From positions 10,907,834 to 10,971,833 of the forward strand of contig OU452213.1 of the NCBI GenBank assembly GCA_911728435.2: a stretch of DNA of 64,000 nt. Direction: 5' to 3'. Each line of letters opens with the position of its first letter. Within the stretch, counting starts at the first letter, position 1. Below, piece by piece: positions 1-10,489 of this stretch. The notes under the pieces are model-generated. The model ran no database searches. It was not told where the DNA came from and saw only the letters and a list, made by a program, of their open reading frames with translations. Source of the DNA: Apoderus coryli. Lineage: Eukaryota; Arthropoda; Insecta; Coleoptera; Attelabidae. The translations under genes were made by a program, and so were the position numbers.

Positions 1-38
1 AATGAACATAATTACAACAATAAATAAACTAATTAACA
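1..38 (+). repeat. 3' end of the left LTR
   Basis: These 38 bases are identical to positions 4277-4314, the end of the right LTR, and both end in CA. The rest of the left LTR is outside the window. Confidence 0.85.
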
Positions 39-50
39 TGGCGCAGTCAG
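39..50 (+). promoter_or_regulatory. Primer binding site, probably tRNA-Ser
   Basis: TGGCGCAGTCAG follows the CA end of the LTR directly. Its first ten bases complement the 3' end of animal tRNA-Ser (acceptor GACTGC, discriminator G, CCA). This is where minus-strand cDNA synthesis would be primed. The tRNA assignment rests on remembered acceptor-stem sequence. Confidence 0.65.
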
Positions 51-116
51 TATAAGCTCATAGTAATAACTAAATGAATAATTATAAATAAGATTTTCAC
101 CATTTATAAATACACA

Positions 117-3100
117 ATGGGTGATAATCGCGGTATTGTTCCGTTGTCGTTTAAGGGCAATGTGCCTGAAAACTGGAAACTATGGAGGGCCAGATTTGAA
201 AATTATTTAATTGCATCCGAAGTAAATAAAAAAGATGAGAAAACGCAGTGTGCACAGATGTTACATTACATAGGTGATGATGGTTTCAAAGTGTATACTA
301 CATTCAAATTTGAACCAAATGAAACGGATAAATTAGAACCGTTAATGAAGAAATTTCAAGACCATTTTATAGGTAAGGAAAATGTAGCCTTCGCGAGGTA
401 CCAGTTCTTTACATATATACAAGAAGAAGGTCAAAGCACGGAAGATTTCATAGTTGAACTCAAAAAGAAAGCTAGTAAATGCAAGCTCGCAAATCTACAA
501 GATGACCTAATTAAAACAATGATAACGTGTGGAGTGCGAAATCCAGTTGTACGGGAGAGGTTACTAGAAAACGACTCACTCACATTGGACAACGCAATTG
601 AACTATGTCATGTCATCGAGTCTTCAAAAGTTCGCAGTCAACTCATGGACCAGTCATCGAAAATAAAAACGGAAATTGATGCAGTTTTTACAAGAGGACA
701 TGGTAAACAACAAGTTGTAAAAGACTGTAAAAAATGTGGTAAGAAAGAACATTTAATTAATAAATGCCCTGCTTTTAATAAAATATGTAACTTTTGTAAA
801 ATTTCAAATCATTTTGAAGCTGTATGTTTCAAAAAGAAAAAGTCTAATCTAAAATGTAAGAAAAATAACCAAATACGCGAAGTTACAGAAACAATTGATT
901 CAATTTCAAATGATGTTAGAGAATCTGAGGACAATAATTTTGTCTATGTGGGAAGTGTAAATAAAAATGTCTTAGCTATAAATGAACAAAATAATCGACA
1001 GTGGCGTGCTGATATTCAAATTAATAATAAAGAGATTAGCTTTAAAATAGATACAGGCGCCATGGCGAATATTTTGCCTTTCAAAATATTTAGGTCTTTG
1101 GGTTTTTCGTATCATGAGTTAGAAAAGACTAATGTTACCTTAAATTCATATACAGGGGACACATTAAAAGTAATTGGTACTTGTGTAATTTCATGTAAGA
1201 GAAATACTAATAGTCACGACCTAAATTTCTACGTTGTTAACTCTAATACAGAAGCCATTTTAGGTCTGGAATCGAGTATTAAGTTAAATCTAATCATGAA
1301 AATAGATAATATTAATTCAAATGCTAAGGAATACTCTGAAATAATTAGAAATTACAAAGATTTATTTACGGGTATAGGTTGTATTGGAGATCCATTTCAT
1401 ATAAATATTAAGGAAGGGGCAAAACCTGTGGTTCACCCCACACGAAGGGTGGCGTTGCCTTTGTTAGAAACACTTAAAGAAAGTTTGGATGAACTCGAAA
1501 AACAAAAAATCATTCAAAAAGTAAATGGAGCTTCAGACTGGGTAAATGCACTTGTTCTTGTGAGGAAACCAAATAATAAATTACGCATTTGTTTGGACCC
1601 ACGTGATTTAAATGGAGCAATCAAGCGTGAGTATTGTAAAATTCCTACACTTGATCAAATTACAAGTAAATTAAGTAATGCAAAGTATTTTAGCACTTTA
1701 GATGCGACTCAAGGATTTTATCAAATCCCTCTGGACGAAGCAAGTTCTAATTTATGCACTTTTAGTACACCACATGGTAGATATAAATTCCTAAGACTTC
1801 CATATGGTATAAAGTGTGCACCCGAGGTTTTTCAAACCAAGTTTAAGAATATTTTCGACATTGATGGTGTTGACATCTATATAGATGATATTTTTATTTG
1901 GGGATCTACTAAAAGAGAACATGACGAACGTCTTAGAAAAGTTCTGAGTTTAGCTAGAACTCATAATGTTAAATTCAATTTAGAAAAATGCAAGTTTGGT
2001 CATACTGAGGTCAAATATTTAGGTCATATAATTTCGGACAAAGGAGTAAGTCCAGACGACTCTAAAATAAATGCAATTAAGAACATGCCTCGTCCAGAAT
2101 GCAAACAAGATGTACAACGCTTACTTGGTATGCTTACATATATCAGTAAATTTATAAATAATTTCTCAAATAAAACGCTAATCTTGCGCAGTCTACTTAA
2201 AAATGAAACTAGTTTTGAGTGGCAGCCGGAACACCAGTCAGCATTTGAAGATATTAAGAAGATATTAACAAAAACACCTGTATTACAGTTTTATGATGTA
2301 AGTAAAGAAACGGTGGTGTCAGTAGATGCTTCAAAGGCTGGTTGCGGTGCGGTGCTACTACAGAATAACTTACCGTGCGCATACGCGTCGATGGCTTTTA
2401 CAGAAACTCAATGTAGATATGCACAAATCGAAAAGGAATTATTGGCAATAGTGGTAGGGTTAGAGAAATTTCATCAATTCGTGTTTGGAAAAAAAGTTAT
2501 GGTCGAGACAGATCACTTACCTTTAATTAACATATTTAAAAAACCGCTCAATAAATGTCCAGCTCGATTACAAAGAATGCTTCTACAAGTTCAAAAATAC
2601 GATTTCGATATAAAGTACAAACGCGGGAAAGATCTAATTATTGCAGATGCTCTTTCGCGTGCTTTCCTAAATGAAAATCAAAAACTGGATATGGATACTC
2701 AAATTTCAGATCATGTTTGTTTAATAGTGTCAGAAATAAATATTACTAAAGAAAAATGGAATGAATTTCAACGAGTCTCAAACAGTGATCAGGAAATACA
2801 AATGCTTAAAACAGTCATATTAAATGGTTGGCCTAATAATAATAAAAACTTGCCTATATGTGTTAGGAAATATGCTCAATATAAAAGTGATTTAACCGTG
2901 GTTGACGACATAATTTTTAAAGATAAAGCAATTGTAATACCTAAAGATTTACGTAATGAAATGCTGCAAAGAATTCATTATAACCATATGGGTGTAAATA
3001 AATGTCTTTCACTAGCCAAAGAAACTCTTTTTTGGGTTGGAATGACGAACGATATTAAACAAGTAATTGCTAATTGCGAGATTTGTTCAAAATTTTTTAA

Positions 3101-4181
3101 AAGTCAACAACATGAACCGTTAATGAATCATTCGATTCCACACCTACCTTGGAACAAATTAGGATGTGATCTATTTGAATTTAAAAAGGACAAATATTTA
3201 ATTGTAATAGACTATTATTCTAAATACATTGAATTAGAAAATCTTGAAGCTGATACGACAAGTCATAATATTATAATTAAGTTGAAAAGTATTTTTGCTA
3301 GGCACGGCATACCATTGACTTTGGTATCAGATGGGGGACCTCAATTTACTTCAAAAGAATTTATACAGTTTTCGAAAAAGTGGGAATTTGATCATATAGT
3401 TACTTCACCTACTAATGCTAGAAGTAATGGTATGGCTGAAAGAAACGTGCAAATTGCTAAAAATTTATTTAAAAAGACTTTAGAAGATAATAAAGATATT
3501 TATATGTCACTTTTACTATATAGAAATATGAAAGTTGATTTAAATTATAGTCCTGCCGAAATTTTAATGTCAAGAAAACTAAGAACAATATTACCTATAA
3601 AAACTTCTGAATTAAAACCTTATAAAATTAAAATAAGTAAATTTAATAAATGTTTAGGAAATAAAGCTGAAAAGTCCAAAGCCTATCATGATAAACATGT
3701 TAAAGCTCTCAAACCTCTAAATGAAAATGATAAAGTATTTGTTCAACTTCAACCTAAGGGTCTTTGGACACCAGGTATTATTGTAAGAAAAGTTAGAGAT
3801 AGAACATATGTAATAAAAATGAATAACGGCAAGAAGTATTTTAGAAATAGAAGATTTATAAGATTAAGCAGCCAGAGACAGGAAGAAAACCGTTCTTCAT
3901 TTTTATTTCCTAAATTTGTAAAGGAAGAGAAAGAGGAAAAGAAATGTTATTTAGAATTAGAGAACAGTGACAGTGTGAATAGTGATAGTGAAAATAATAT
4001 CGAAAGTGATAATGATACTGAAAGTGTTTCAATGGAATCCACTCAAAGTGTAGATGTAAACAATGAAAATTTGTTAAATGTTAATATTAGTAATGAGTCA
4101 GATTCTGAGGCTGCTTATATTCCTGTTATACAGACTTCCTCAGGTAGAATAGTTAAACCGCCTCAGAAACTGAGCCTTTAA
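117..4181 (+). CDS. Gag-Pol polyprotein of Ty3/gypsy retrotransposon
   Basis: A 1354-residue uninterrupted frame. In order it shows: a gag-like region; two CCHC zinc knuckles (CX2CX4HX4C) starting near residues 204 and 224; an aspartic protease active site DTGA at 312-315; a reverse transcriptase with LDPRDLNG near 493 and the catalytic YIDDI at 588-592; an RNase H with its first Asp near 737 (VSVDASK); and an integrase with an HHCC zinc module starting near 954 and catalytic D1018, D1072 and E1108, the last two separated by exactly 35 residues as in retroviral-type integrases. The C-terminal ~70 residues are rich in Ser, Asp, Glu and Asn, and no chromodomain is apparent. Gag and Pol share one frame with no frameshift or stop between them. 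The start at 117 is the first ATG after the primer site. All catalytic residues are present, so activity is possible. Confidence 0.93.
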   Translation: MGDNRGIVPLSFKGNVPENWKLWRARFENYLIASEVNKKDEKTQCAQMLHYIGDDGFKVYTTFKFEPNETDKLEPLMKKFQDHFIGKENVAFARYQFFTYIQEEGQSTEDFIVELKKKASKCKLANLQDDLIKTMITCGVRNPVVRERLLENDSLTLDNAIELCHVIESSKVRSQLMDQSSKIKTEIDAVFTRGHGKQQVVKDCKKCGKKEHLINKCPAFNKICNFCKISNHFEAVCFKKKKSNLKCKKNNQIREVTETIDSISNDVRESEDNNFVYVGSVNKNVLAINEQNNRQWRADIQINNKEISFKIDTGAMANILPFKIFRSLGFSYHELEKTNVTLNSYTGDTLKVIGTCVISCKRNTNSHDLNFYVVNSNTEAILGLESSIKLNLIMKIDNINSNAKEYSEIIRNYKDLFTGIGCIGDPFHINIKEGAKPVVHPTRRVALPLLETLKESLDELEKQKIIQKVNGASDWVNALVLVRKPNNKLRICLDPRDLNGAIKREYCKIPTLDQITSKLSNAKYFSTLDATQGFYQIPLDEASSNLCTFSTPHGRYKFLRLPYGIKCAPEVFQTKFKNIFDIDGVDIYIDDIFIWGSTKREHDERLRKVLSLARTHNVKFNLEKCKFGHTEVKYLGHIISDKGVSPDDSKINAIKNMPRPECKQDVQRLLGMLTYISKFINNFSNKTLILRSLLKNETSFEWQPEHQSAFEDIKKILTKTPVLQFYDVSKETVVSVDASKAGCGAVLLQNNLPCAYASMAFTETQCRYAQIEKELLAIVVGLEKFHQFVFGKKVMVETDHLPLINIFKKPLNKCPARLQRMLLQVQKYDFDIKYKRGKDLIIADALSRAFLNENQKLDMDTQISDHVCLIVSEINITKEKWNEFQRVSNSDQEIQMLKTVILNGWPNNNKNLPICVRKYAQYKSDLTVVDDIIFKDKAIVIPKDLRNEMLQRIHYNHMGVNKCLSLAKETLFWVGMTNDIKQVIANCEICSKFFKSQQHEPLMNHSIPHLPWNKLGCDLFEFKKDKYLIVIDYYSKYIELENLEADTTSHNIIIKLKSIFARHGIPLTLVSDGGPQFTSKEFIQFSKKWEFDHIVTSPTNARSNGMAERNVQIAKNLFKKTLEDNKDIYMSLLLYRNMKVDLNYSPAEILMSRKLRTILPIKTSELKPYKIKISKFNKCLGNKAEKSKAYHDKHVKALKPLNENDKVFVQLQPKGLWTPGIIVRKVRDRTYVIKMNNGKKYFRNRRFIRLSSQRQEENRSSFLFPKFVKEEKEEKKCYLELENSDSVNSDSENNIESDNDTESVSMESTQSVDVNNENLLNVNISNESDSEAAYIPVIQTSSGRIVKPPQKLSL

Positions 4182-4192
4182 AGAAAGGGGGA
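4181..4192 (+). other. Polypurine tract
   Basis: AAGAAAGGGGGA overlaps the gag-pol stop codon and directly precedes the TG that opens the right LTR. This is the expected primer for plus-strand synthesis. Confidence 0.8.
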
Positions 4193-4314
4193 TGTGAGGG
4201 TATAGACCTAATAGGATATACCAAAAAAGAAAAAGTAAGGTTATAATATGAAACATCGTGTTTTATTATAAGAGTTAATGAACATAATTACAACAATAAA
4301 TAAACTAATTAACA
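4193..4314 (+). repeat. Right LTR, 122 bp
   Basis: Begins with TG just after the polypurine tract and ends in CA. Its last 38 bases match window positions 1-38 exactly. It is unusually short for a Ty3/gypsy LTR, as is known for Mag-type elements. Confidence 0.82.
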
Positions 4315-4324
4315 TTACCCAAGA

Positions 4325-5630
4325 CGATGCACCGAGTGTCCGTTAGTGGGATCACCTTCAGATTTAAAAGATAATACTCTTCCTACCCAAGAAGATTTGT
4401 TAAAGTGCTTTTTATGGATAAGGCTTAGTCTATAACCACCGCACTGTGGAAAAGAGGCAATAGGTTCCCAAATTTCTAATATACTAGCTGACAAGGTTCT
4501 AAGTTTGTGGGAGAAAGCGGCAAATCCTACAGTAATCCGTGAACGTGTTTTGCAAGTGATCAAAACACAACACGATAGATATTTAAAGCTTTTGTAACGA
4601 CGTACGATTTTTGTTATTTTACTTTAAAATGTTATTTGTCCAACGTACGGTTGTTCTGACAGCTACCGTTAAAAGAACGTTACTTTCTCCAAGAGCAGAG
4701 GAGTTCAAGAAACATATTTATAGGGGGTATTGATCCAAAAAAGCAAGCCAAAAAATTAACAAACAACGCTAGAAGATTTGAAAAAATGCAAGGGAGGAAA
4801 GAATTGTTTACGAGTTTATAGTCACGCAAAACGACAAAATATTTATTCGAAGACGAACACTATCAACAGTAAAACGTTAGCTTCTAATTTGTTTAACTTG
4901 AATGCAGCTTGGGAAATATCTTTTACAAACTTTAGAGCAATTCTAAAAGTAGAACTAAACTAGCTACTCCCGCTTAAATGTTTGACAGATATGGTTTGTC
5001 AGACAGATCTGGTGTAGCAGTTGCATCGCCTATTTTACAAGATGTTGCCTTTGTAATAAAAAAAATGATCAGAACAAGTAATATATACAAATAAATGATA
5101 AAGAGCTAGAGAGAGTTTAAGAAATGAAATTTTGCATACAGTTTTCAAAATCCGGGCAAGCAATAAATTCCATTTACCTTGACGGGTGAAAAGATGAAAC
5201 ATTGTCTTTTGAAAAAATAGATGGTAGGCTTCACAGAAGAACGTTAGTGGAAGAACATGCTTCTTTGGTGCAAGAGCCAGGTTCTGTGTTTCTGGGTCAC
5301 ACAATGCCTTCTTCTGGATCAGCAAAAGATATCTGTCGACGTATAGTTGAATTCGTACAGGTCAACACCGAATCAAAAAATGGAGTCATAGCTCAACTTG
5401 AATCAAAGTTAGGACATCCTTTCAAACGAGTCGTCTGTCAGCTTCATGGCAATGAGCTACCCTTAAAAAAGACATATTTTTCACCATAATGATGGACAAA
5501 CAACGGGTCCTAAGGCGATTTCAGTGCGACTGGGAAAGCTTACAGCCCACTGTGAAAATTTACCAGTTATAAAATATGAAATTATGGACTGCAAATTACC
5601 AGAAGTAAAATTTTGTGACATATGTATGTA
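4325..5630 (+). pseudogene. Decayed TE-associated gene of unknown function
   Basis: Plus-strand coding traces run in order through several frames with stops. They include DKVLSLWEKAANPTV near 4490-4540, GLSDRSGVAVASPILQDV near 4995-5045, an open stretch at 5202-5489 containing KIDGRLHRRTLVEEHASL and KRVVCQLHGNELPLK, and after a frameshift near 5480 DGQTTGPKAISVRLGKL, ending at about 5630. I recognise these blocks as a multi-copy uncharacterised gene family found in invertebrate genomes and apparently spread with mobile elements. Its biochemical role is unknown to me. At least three frame changes make this copy non-functional. It begins within about 10 bases of the LTR element's end, so the LTR element probably inserted beside or into it. 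Confidence 0.6.
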
Positions 5631-5640
5631 AAATGACAGA

Positions 5641-6250
5641 CTTTTGGTTTTTTACTAGCAAAAAACTTAGCAAGATACCCTACAATACATTTTTCGTTCG
5701 GCATTCTATCTTTGAAAATAAAAAAAATTCATCAAATAATCAAAATGATATCAAGATAAATTGACCACACTGTACATTTGCAAATTTAATGCTTAATTTT
5801 TAAAGATATACTTAATCATTTTTACCAATAAATACAAATATACAGTAAATAGAGTTAAAATAGTATCATGTATGAATATTTAATCTTAACAGAAATAAGT
5901 ATCACTTGGCAACAACGCCAGATACAAAATAGTCTGTAAAATGAAAAATATATTGAAAATTGGACACAAAATTGTGCGGATTATGAAAGGAAATATACAG
6001 CCTGGAATCAAGAAAACCTTATTTTGTAAAGATACAAAAAGATGCTATATGTGAAAAAATGTATATTTCAATTTTTACAATTTAGACATCAAAAGTAGTC
6101 AGTTGCGCCACATATCGGCGGGTTATCCAATATACGCGGATAGTTTTCTTCTAAACCCACTCCTTCTAGGGGATGTAGAAAGGTTCCAATGTGAAAGGAA
6201 TCAAAATAGATATGCGGATTTATTTATATATATATATACATCTTGAGACT
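5641..6250. other. No recognisable feature
   Basis: AT-rich sequence with no open frame or repeat structure that I can support. A few GCGTCC words appear from about 6290 onward and foreshadow the array that follows. Confidence 0.5.
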
Positions 6251-6569
6251 TTACTGCGTCTTTACATATTCCAACCTTATGGCGTCCCCTGGAAGGGCTA
6301 TAGTTAGAGCAAATCTGATTCAAGTATATTAATCAGCGAATTTTTTTATCGGGGGAAACGGATTTTCGTATTGATTGGAGCAACTTTTAATATACAAATT
6401 TTTAGGTCGTGCTATCATTACTAGCTCCTTTCATCTTGCTATCATTATCAACTCCAAAATATATTTTTTCCTCGTTTTTACGGATATTGCCGCGTCCCAC
6501 AGTGCTGCCGCATCGTTATTTTCTCTCTTTTTCGAGGGATTTTAAATTAGTAGACCTATAAATTAACAC

Positions 6570-8625
6570 GATTGTATATAATACTGCGTCCCTCAAGAAA
6601 ATATATTATATATAAGGAAAACCTACATAACATGCATACAATATTGCATCCGTTCATGTTTCGACATGTCAATGAACAACGTTTTTTTTAAGTTATTTTT
6701 TGCTGATATGTTACGGCACCCTAAAAATATATATTTAAATTGAGGATATGTTTAGTCTAGGTTAGCCTTATTCAATTATTTACTTACATACTTTGCTGCA
6801 TCAATTTGTTAAATATATTATATATTATAACCAACATAACATATTCTACATATAATACTACATCCGTTCTAAAAATAGAATAGTTTTTATAAGGGTTTTT
6901 TTTTATTAAACTGCAACAATCCCTACTATACTTTTAAATTTGAAATGAGTTGTATTTAGCATGCTCCAGCTACATACACTCTTGCGTCCAAATAAAAATT
7001 GATAGATTAGGTTTAGCATGGGTTAAAGTTATTTAATTATGGGCATACTTTGCTGCGTTTTTTCGTTAGACATATAGTATACTATAACCAAAATATCATA
7101 TTCTACATATAATACTGCATCCGTTCTAAAAATAGAATAGTTTTTATATCATTTTTTTTTGTTACTAAACTGCAGCAATTAAAAATTCTTAGGTTATGTT
7201 TAGCTTTGGTTAGAGTTATTTAATTATTTGCATACTTTGCTGCATCCATTTGTTATATATACTGTATACTATAACCAACATAACATATTCTACATATAAT
7301 ATTGCATCCGTTCTAAAAATGGAATAGTTTTTTCAACAAGTTTTTTCTTATTAAACTGCAACAATCCCTACCATACTTTTAAATTTGCGATTACTCTGCA
7401 TTTAACATGCTCTGATTGCATACACTCTTGCGTCCGATTAAAAATTCTTACGTTGGGTTTACTTTGGTTAGAGTTATTAAATTATTTGCACACTTTGTTG
7501 CATCCATTTGTTATATATAGTGTATACTATAACCAACATAACATATTCTACATATAATACTGCATCCGTTCTAAAAATAGATTAGTTTTTTATCAAGTTT
7601 TTTTTTATTAAACTGCAACAATCCCTACTATACTTTTAAATTTGAGTTTAGTGTGCATTTAGCATGTTCCACCTTCATACACTCTACATATAATACTGCA
7701 TCCGTTCAAAAATAGAATATTTTTTTCAACAAGTTTTGTCTGATTAAACTGCAACAATACCTACCATACTTTTAAATTTGCGATTACTCTGCATTTAACA
7801 TGTTCCGACTGCATACACTCTTGCGTCCGATTAAAAATTCTTAGGTTGGGTTTAGTTGGGTTAGAGTTATTTAATTATTTGCATACTTTGTTGCATCCAT
7901 TTGTTAGATATATTGTATACTATAACGAACATAAAATCTTCTACATATGATACTGCATCCGTTCTAATTGAATAGTTTTTTTATCAAGTTTTTTCTTATT
8001 AAACTGCAACAATCCCTACTATACATTTAAATTTGAGTGTGGTGTCAATTTAACATGTGCCACCTCCATACACTCTTGCGTCCAATTAAAAATTCTTAGG
8101 TTAGGTTTAGCTTGGGTTAGACTTATTAAATTATTTGCATACTTTGCTGCATCTATTTGTTATATAATATAGTGTATACTATAACCAACATAACATATTC
8201 TACATATAATACTGCATCCGTTCTAAAAATAGAATAGTTTTTTATCAATTTTTTCTAACTAAACTACAACAATCCCTACCATACTTTGAAATTTGCGATT
8301 AGTCTGCCTTTAACATGTTCCACCTGCATACACTCTTGCGTCCAAATAAAAATTCTTAGGTTGGGTTTAGCTTGGGTTAGAGTTATTTAATTATTTGCAT
8401 ACTTTGTTGCATCCATTTGTTAGATATATTGTATACTATAACCAACATAAAATATTCTACATATGATACTGCATCCGTTCTAATAGAATAGTTTTTTTAT
8501 CAAGTTTTTTCTTTATTAAACTGCAACTATCCCTACTATACATTTAAATTTGAGTTTGGTGTGCATTTAGCAGGTTCCACCTCCATACAGTCTTGCATCC
8601 AATTAAAAATTTTTAGGTTAGGTTT
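6570..8625 (+). repeat. Degenerate ~255-bp tandem repeat array (TGCATCC-rich)
   Basis: The landmark ATACTGCATCCG recurs near 6857, 7107, 7297, 7554, 7694, 7949, 8209 and 8467. Most intervals are 250-260 bp; the two short intervals (190 and 140) look like internal deletions. Each unit carries the same order of blocks: CATCCGTTCTAAAAATAG, a T-run, AAACTGCAACAATCCCTAC, ACACTCTTGCGTCC, TTCTTAGGTTAGGTTTAG, TTATTTGCATACTTTG and AACCAACATAACATATTC. The array stops abruptly at 8625, where LINE-derived coding sequence begins. Confidence 0.85.
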
Positions 8626-8816
8626 AGCTAACCACGTTCTTGAGTGGAGAGTAAACCAAGTCAGTGAAGCAATAATGGAAGCTTTTTACTCCAATTGCCC
8701 ACTCACACTGCAAGCTGTTAAAGCAAGTAAGGACGCTCCTTTGTGGAATGACAAACTGTCAAAACTCAGGCTTGAGGTCCGTTGGCTTTTTAATAAAGCC
8801 AAACGTGACGGAAATT
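8626..8816 (+). pseudogene. LINE fragment: endonuclease-RT linker
   Basis: Translates to EWRVNQVSEAIMEAFYSNCP followed by APLWNDKLSKLR and NKAKRDGN, the typical linker between endonuclease and RT (a 'P-W-W-N' block and then a basic helix). The open frame that contains it starts at 8561 inside the tandem array, so its first ~22 residues are repeat sequence and not element protein. Confidence 0.65.
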
Positions 8817-9097
8817 GACAGGGTACACTAACCGGTTAACTTTGAATAATAAAAAAAAATCAGGAAGGTCAAAAGACCTTTTTTGGAAATATCGCTTCCA
8901 GTTCTACAGGGGCGAAGAAACCCAACGGTGGTACTTAAGAGACGAGATGGGATGAATACGGAAGGGGGAGAGGAGCGAGCCATCCTACTCCTTGAGACTC
9001 GGGTAGTAGATCAAACCCCTCAAATGAATTAGAAGCGGAATCCACCAGAAATCCTCACAAGGAAGATAGAAATTGCTAAGAATATCTTTACGAACAT

Positions 9098-9125
9098 ATG
9101 ACTAAATGTCTATACATTCAGTCAT
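9098..9125. repeat. Imperfect hairpin, copy 1 (ATGACTRAATG stem)
   Basis: ATGACTAAATG, then TCTATA, then CATTCAGTCAT. Ten of 11 stem positions pair. It lies in a larger unit beginning GCTAAGAA...CTTTACGAACA that recurs, without the right hairpin arm, from about 9126 to 9167, and completely at 9737-9788. Confidence 0.8.
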
Positions 9126-9179
9126 TGCTAAGAAAATCTTTACGAACACATGACTGAATGTCTATACAAGAAAAAAAGT

Positions 9180-9712
9180 GTGAAATTCGTAATAATAGTC
9201 TCCAGTGCTCTAGTTGGACACGTTTATCATAGCCCCACTAATGCATATGCCTCCTAGTCTTTGTACCCTATCAAGTTTTCTCCTTGTTGTACTTTGTTCT
9301 GCCTTAGAACCCAGACTATTGCCGCATATGTTATGATAGGTATCACAATCACGATGTACCTACATCCACCGCAGTATTTTGGGGTAACAACCCCAAGTCT
9401 CCCAGATTTCTGAACACCATCAGAGCTTTTGTTGCTTTATACTAACCGTTATTTCAACATGCTTATTACAAAGAAGTTTAATATCAAGGGTGATTCCTAG
9501 ATATTTTACTTCCAAATTCTGTTCAATGACCTCACAATTCAGGCTAATTCGTCTGATATTTAGAGTTCTAGTGAATGTTATAATTGCGGTTTTTGCTGAA
9601 TTTATGCTCAGCCCCACAGTTGTACACCGTTACTCAGTTATCCGGAGACACTTTTGTATTATGTTACCCAAAGTGCCTTCAAATTGCCCCTGGCTACTAT
9701 GACAATATCACA
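9180..9712 (-). pseudogene. Inverted RT thumb segment of the LINE
   Basis: Minus-strand reading gives DIVIVARGNLKALW (just after the catalytic motif), then GLSINSAKTAIITFTR and LEVKYLGITLDIKL (open frame 9420-9617), and finally ITYAAIVW-like and ICISGAM-like blocks toward 9180. This is the usual order of RT residues after YADD, but reversed relative to the flanking parts of the same element. It is bounded by the GCTAAGAA.../hairpin repeats at about 9126-9167 and 9737-9788. Confidence 0.65.
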
Positions 9713-9760
9713 TATCATAGGATATGCTGACGATATTGCTAAGAAAATCTTTACGAACAC

Positions 9761-9788
9761 ATGACTGAATGTCTATACATTCAGTCAT
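9761..9788. repeat. Perfect hairpin, copy 3 (11-bp stem, 6-base loop)
   Basis: ATGACTGAATG TCTATA CATTCAGTCAT is a perfect inverted repeat. It sits between the plus-strand GYADDI motif and the start of the RNase H segment, at the right end of the inverted block. Confidence 0.85.
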
Positions 9789-10075
9789 GTTTTCCAAGCG
9801 GAAATTCACGCAATCGGTAGATGCGTACAAATTAACCTTTACGGTGCGACATTGTGATCCACACAACCGACAACATTATCGCTGAGTTCATATGTTATTA
9901 GCTCAAAAATGGGAATGCTTAGCAGGTCTTCTAACTTAGCAAGAATAACAGAGTTTCCCTTGTTTGGATACCCGGACATTCTGGTATCAGGGGAAACGAT
10001 GCAGCCAATAAGTTAGCAAAACAGGGTGTGTCAATCTCTTTTGTAAGGCCTGAACCTTTCTGCGACATATGGTAA
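9789..10075 (+). pseudogene. LINE fragment: RNase H domain
   Basis: Begins with FQAEIHAIGRCVQINL, like the second conserved block of element-encoded RNase H (F-x-A-E). It continues to WIPGHSGIRGNDAANKLAKQ at about 9965-10022, the conserved G-H-S-G-x-x-G-N/E-x-x-A-D/N block, then RPEPFCDI. The first catalytic Asp region and several reading frames are lost. Confidence 0.72.
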
Positions 10076-10147
10076 CACACCTTCAAAGAGAAGTTCAGAA
10101 TTAAGAAGAAAACAGACAGAGCAATACTCAGGCAAAATCTACCTGGA

Positions 10148-10489
10148 TTGATACACTCCAAGAAATTCCTTGGAAACTTCAACCAAGAAAGATCGAAGAT
10201 CTGTTTGGATCTCGGGCTACGTATTCTTACAGGACATTGTCGCCTTGGGAAACATATGGCAAAATTACGCCTAGAAGAGATCGATGACTACAGATTCTGT
10301 AGGGAGGCTAAAGAAACTCTTGATCACCTAGTACCAGAATGCACCGCTATCAGAAGCCAACACAAGAAATACTTGGGGCATGAAATCGTGCAAGATGGAG
10401 ACGTGTTGTCCCTAATAACAGCCAACGTACTTGAGTTCAAAATAATTCACAAGAAGTACAAAATCAACATTCAAATTAATTACGCATAA
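10148..10489 (+). pseudogene. LINE fragment: C-terminal Cys/His segment
   Basis: A 113-residue open stretch with LTGHCRLGKHMAKL, then YRFCREAKETLDHLVPEC, the C-x2-C-like/H/C block that closes ORF2 of RNase H-bearing LINEs. The first Cys of the knuckle appears to be missing, leaving FCRE...DHLVPEC. A stop at 10487-10489 is probably the original ORF end. Confidence 0.65.

Larger units (their letters stand above)
1..4314 (+). mobile_element. Ty3/gypsy LTR retrotransposon, Mag-like, truncated by the window edge
   Basis: The element runs from the last 38 bases of the left LTR, through a primer binding site, one gag-pol frame and a polypurine tract, to a complete 122-bp right LTR. The 38 visible left-LTR bases are identical to the end of the right LTR, and the 4-kb frame has no stop codon, so this copy looks recent in an otherwise decayed neighbourhood. 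A very short LTR, a serine-tRNA-like primer site and the absence of an envelope gene fit the Mag lineage of Ty3/gypsy elements. The lineage is inferred from family knowledge, not from a tree. The target-site duplication cannot be checked because the left flank lies outside the window. Confidence 0.88.

Noticed and set aside
4315..4563. 82-residue minus-strand frame just after the LTR
   Set aside because: The plus strand carries the recognisable pseudogene blocks here, so this is its shadow.
5035..5325. 96-residue minus-strand frame
   Set aside because: Antisense to the same pseudogene, whose plus-strand reading matches a known multi-copy family.
9931..10182. 83-residue minus-strand frame
   Set aside because: Antisense to the RNase H segment, which has a clear GHSG...N-x-x-A block on the plus strand.
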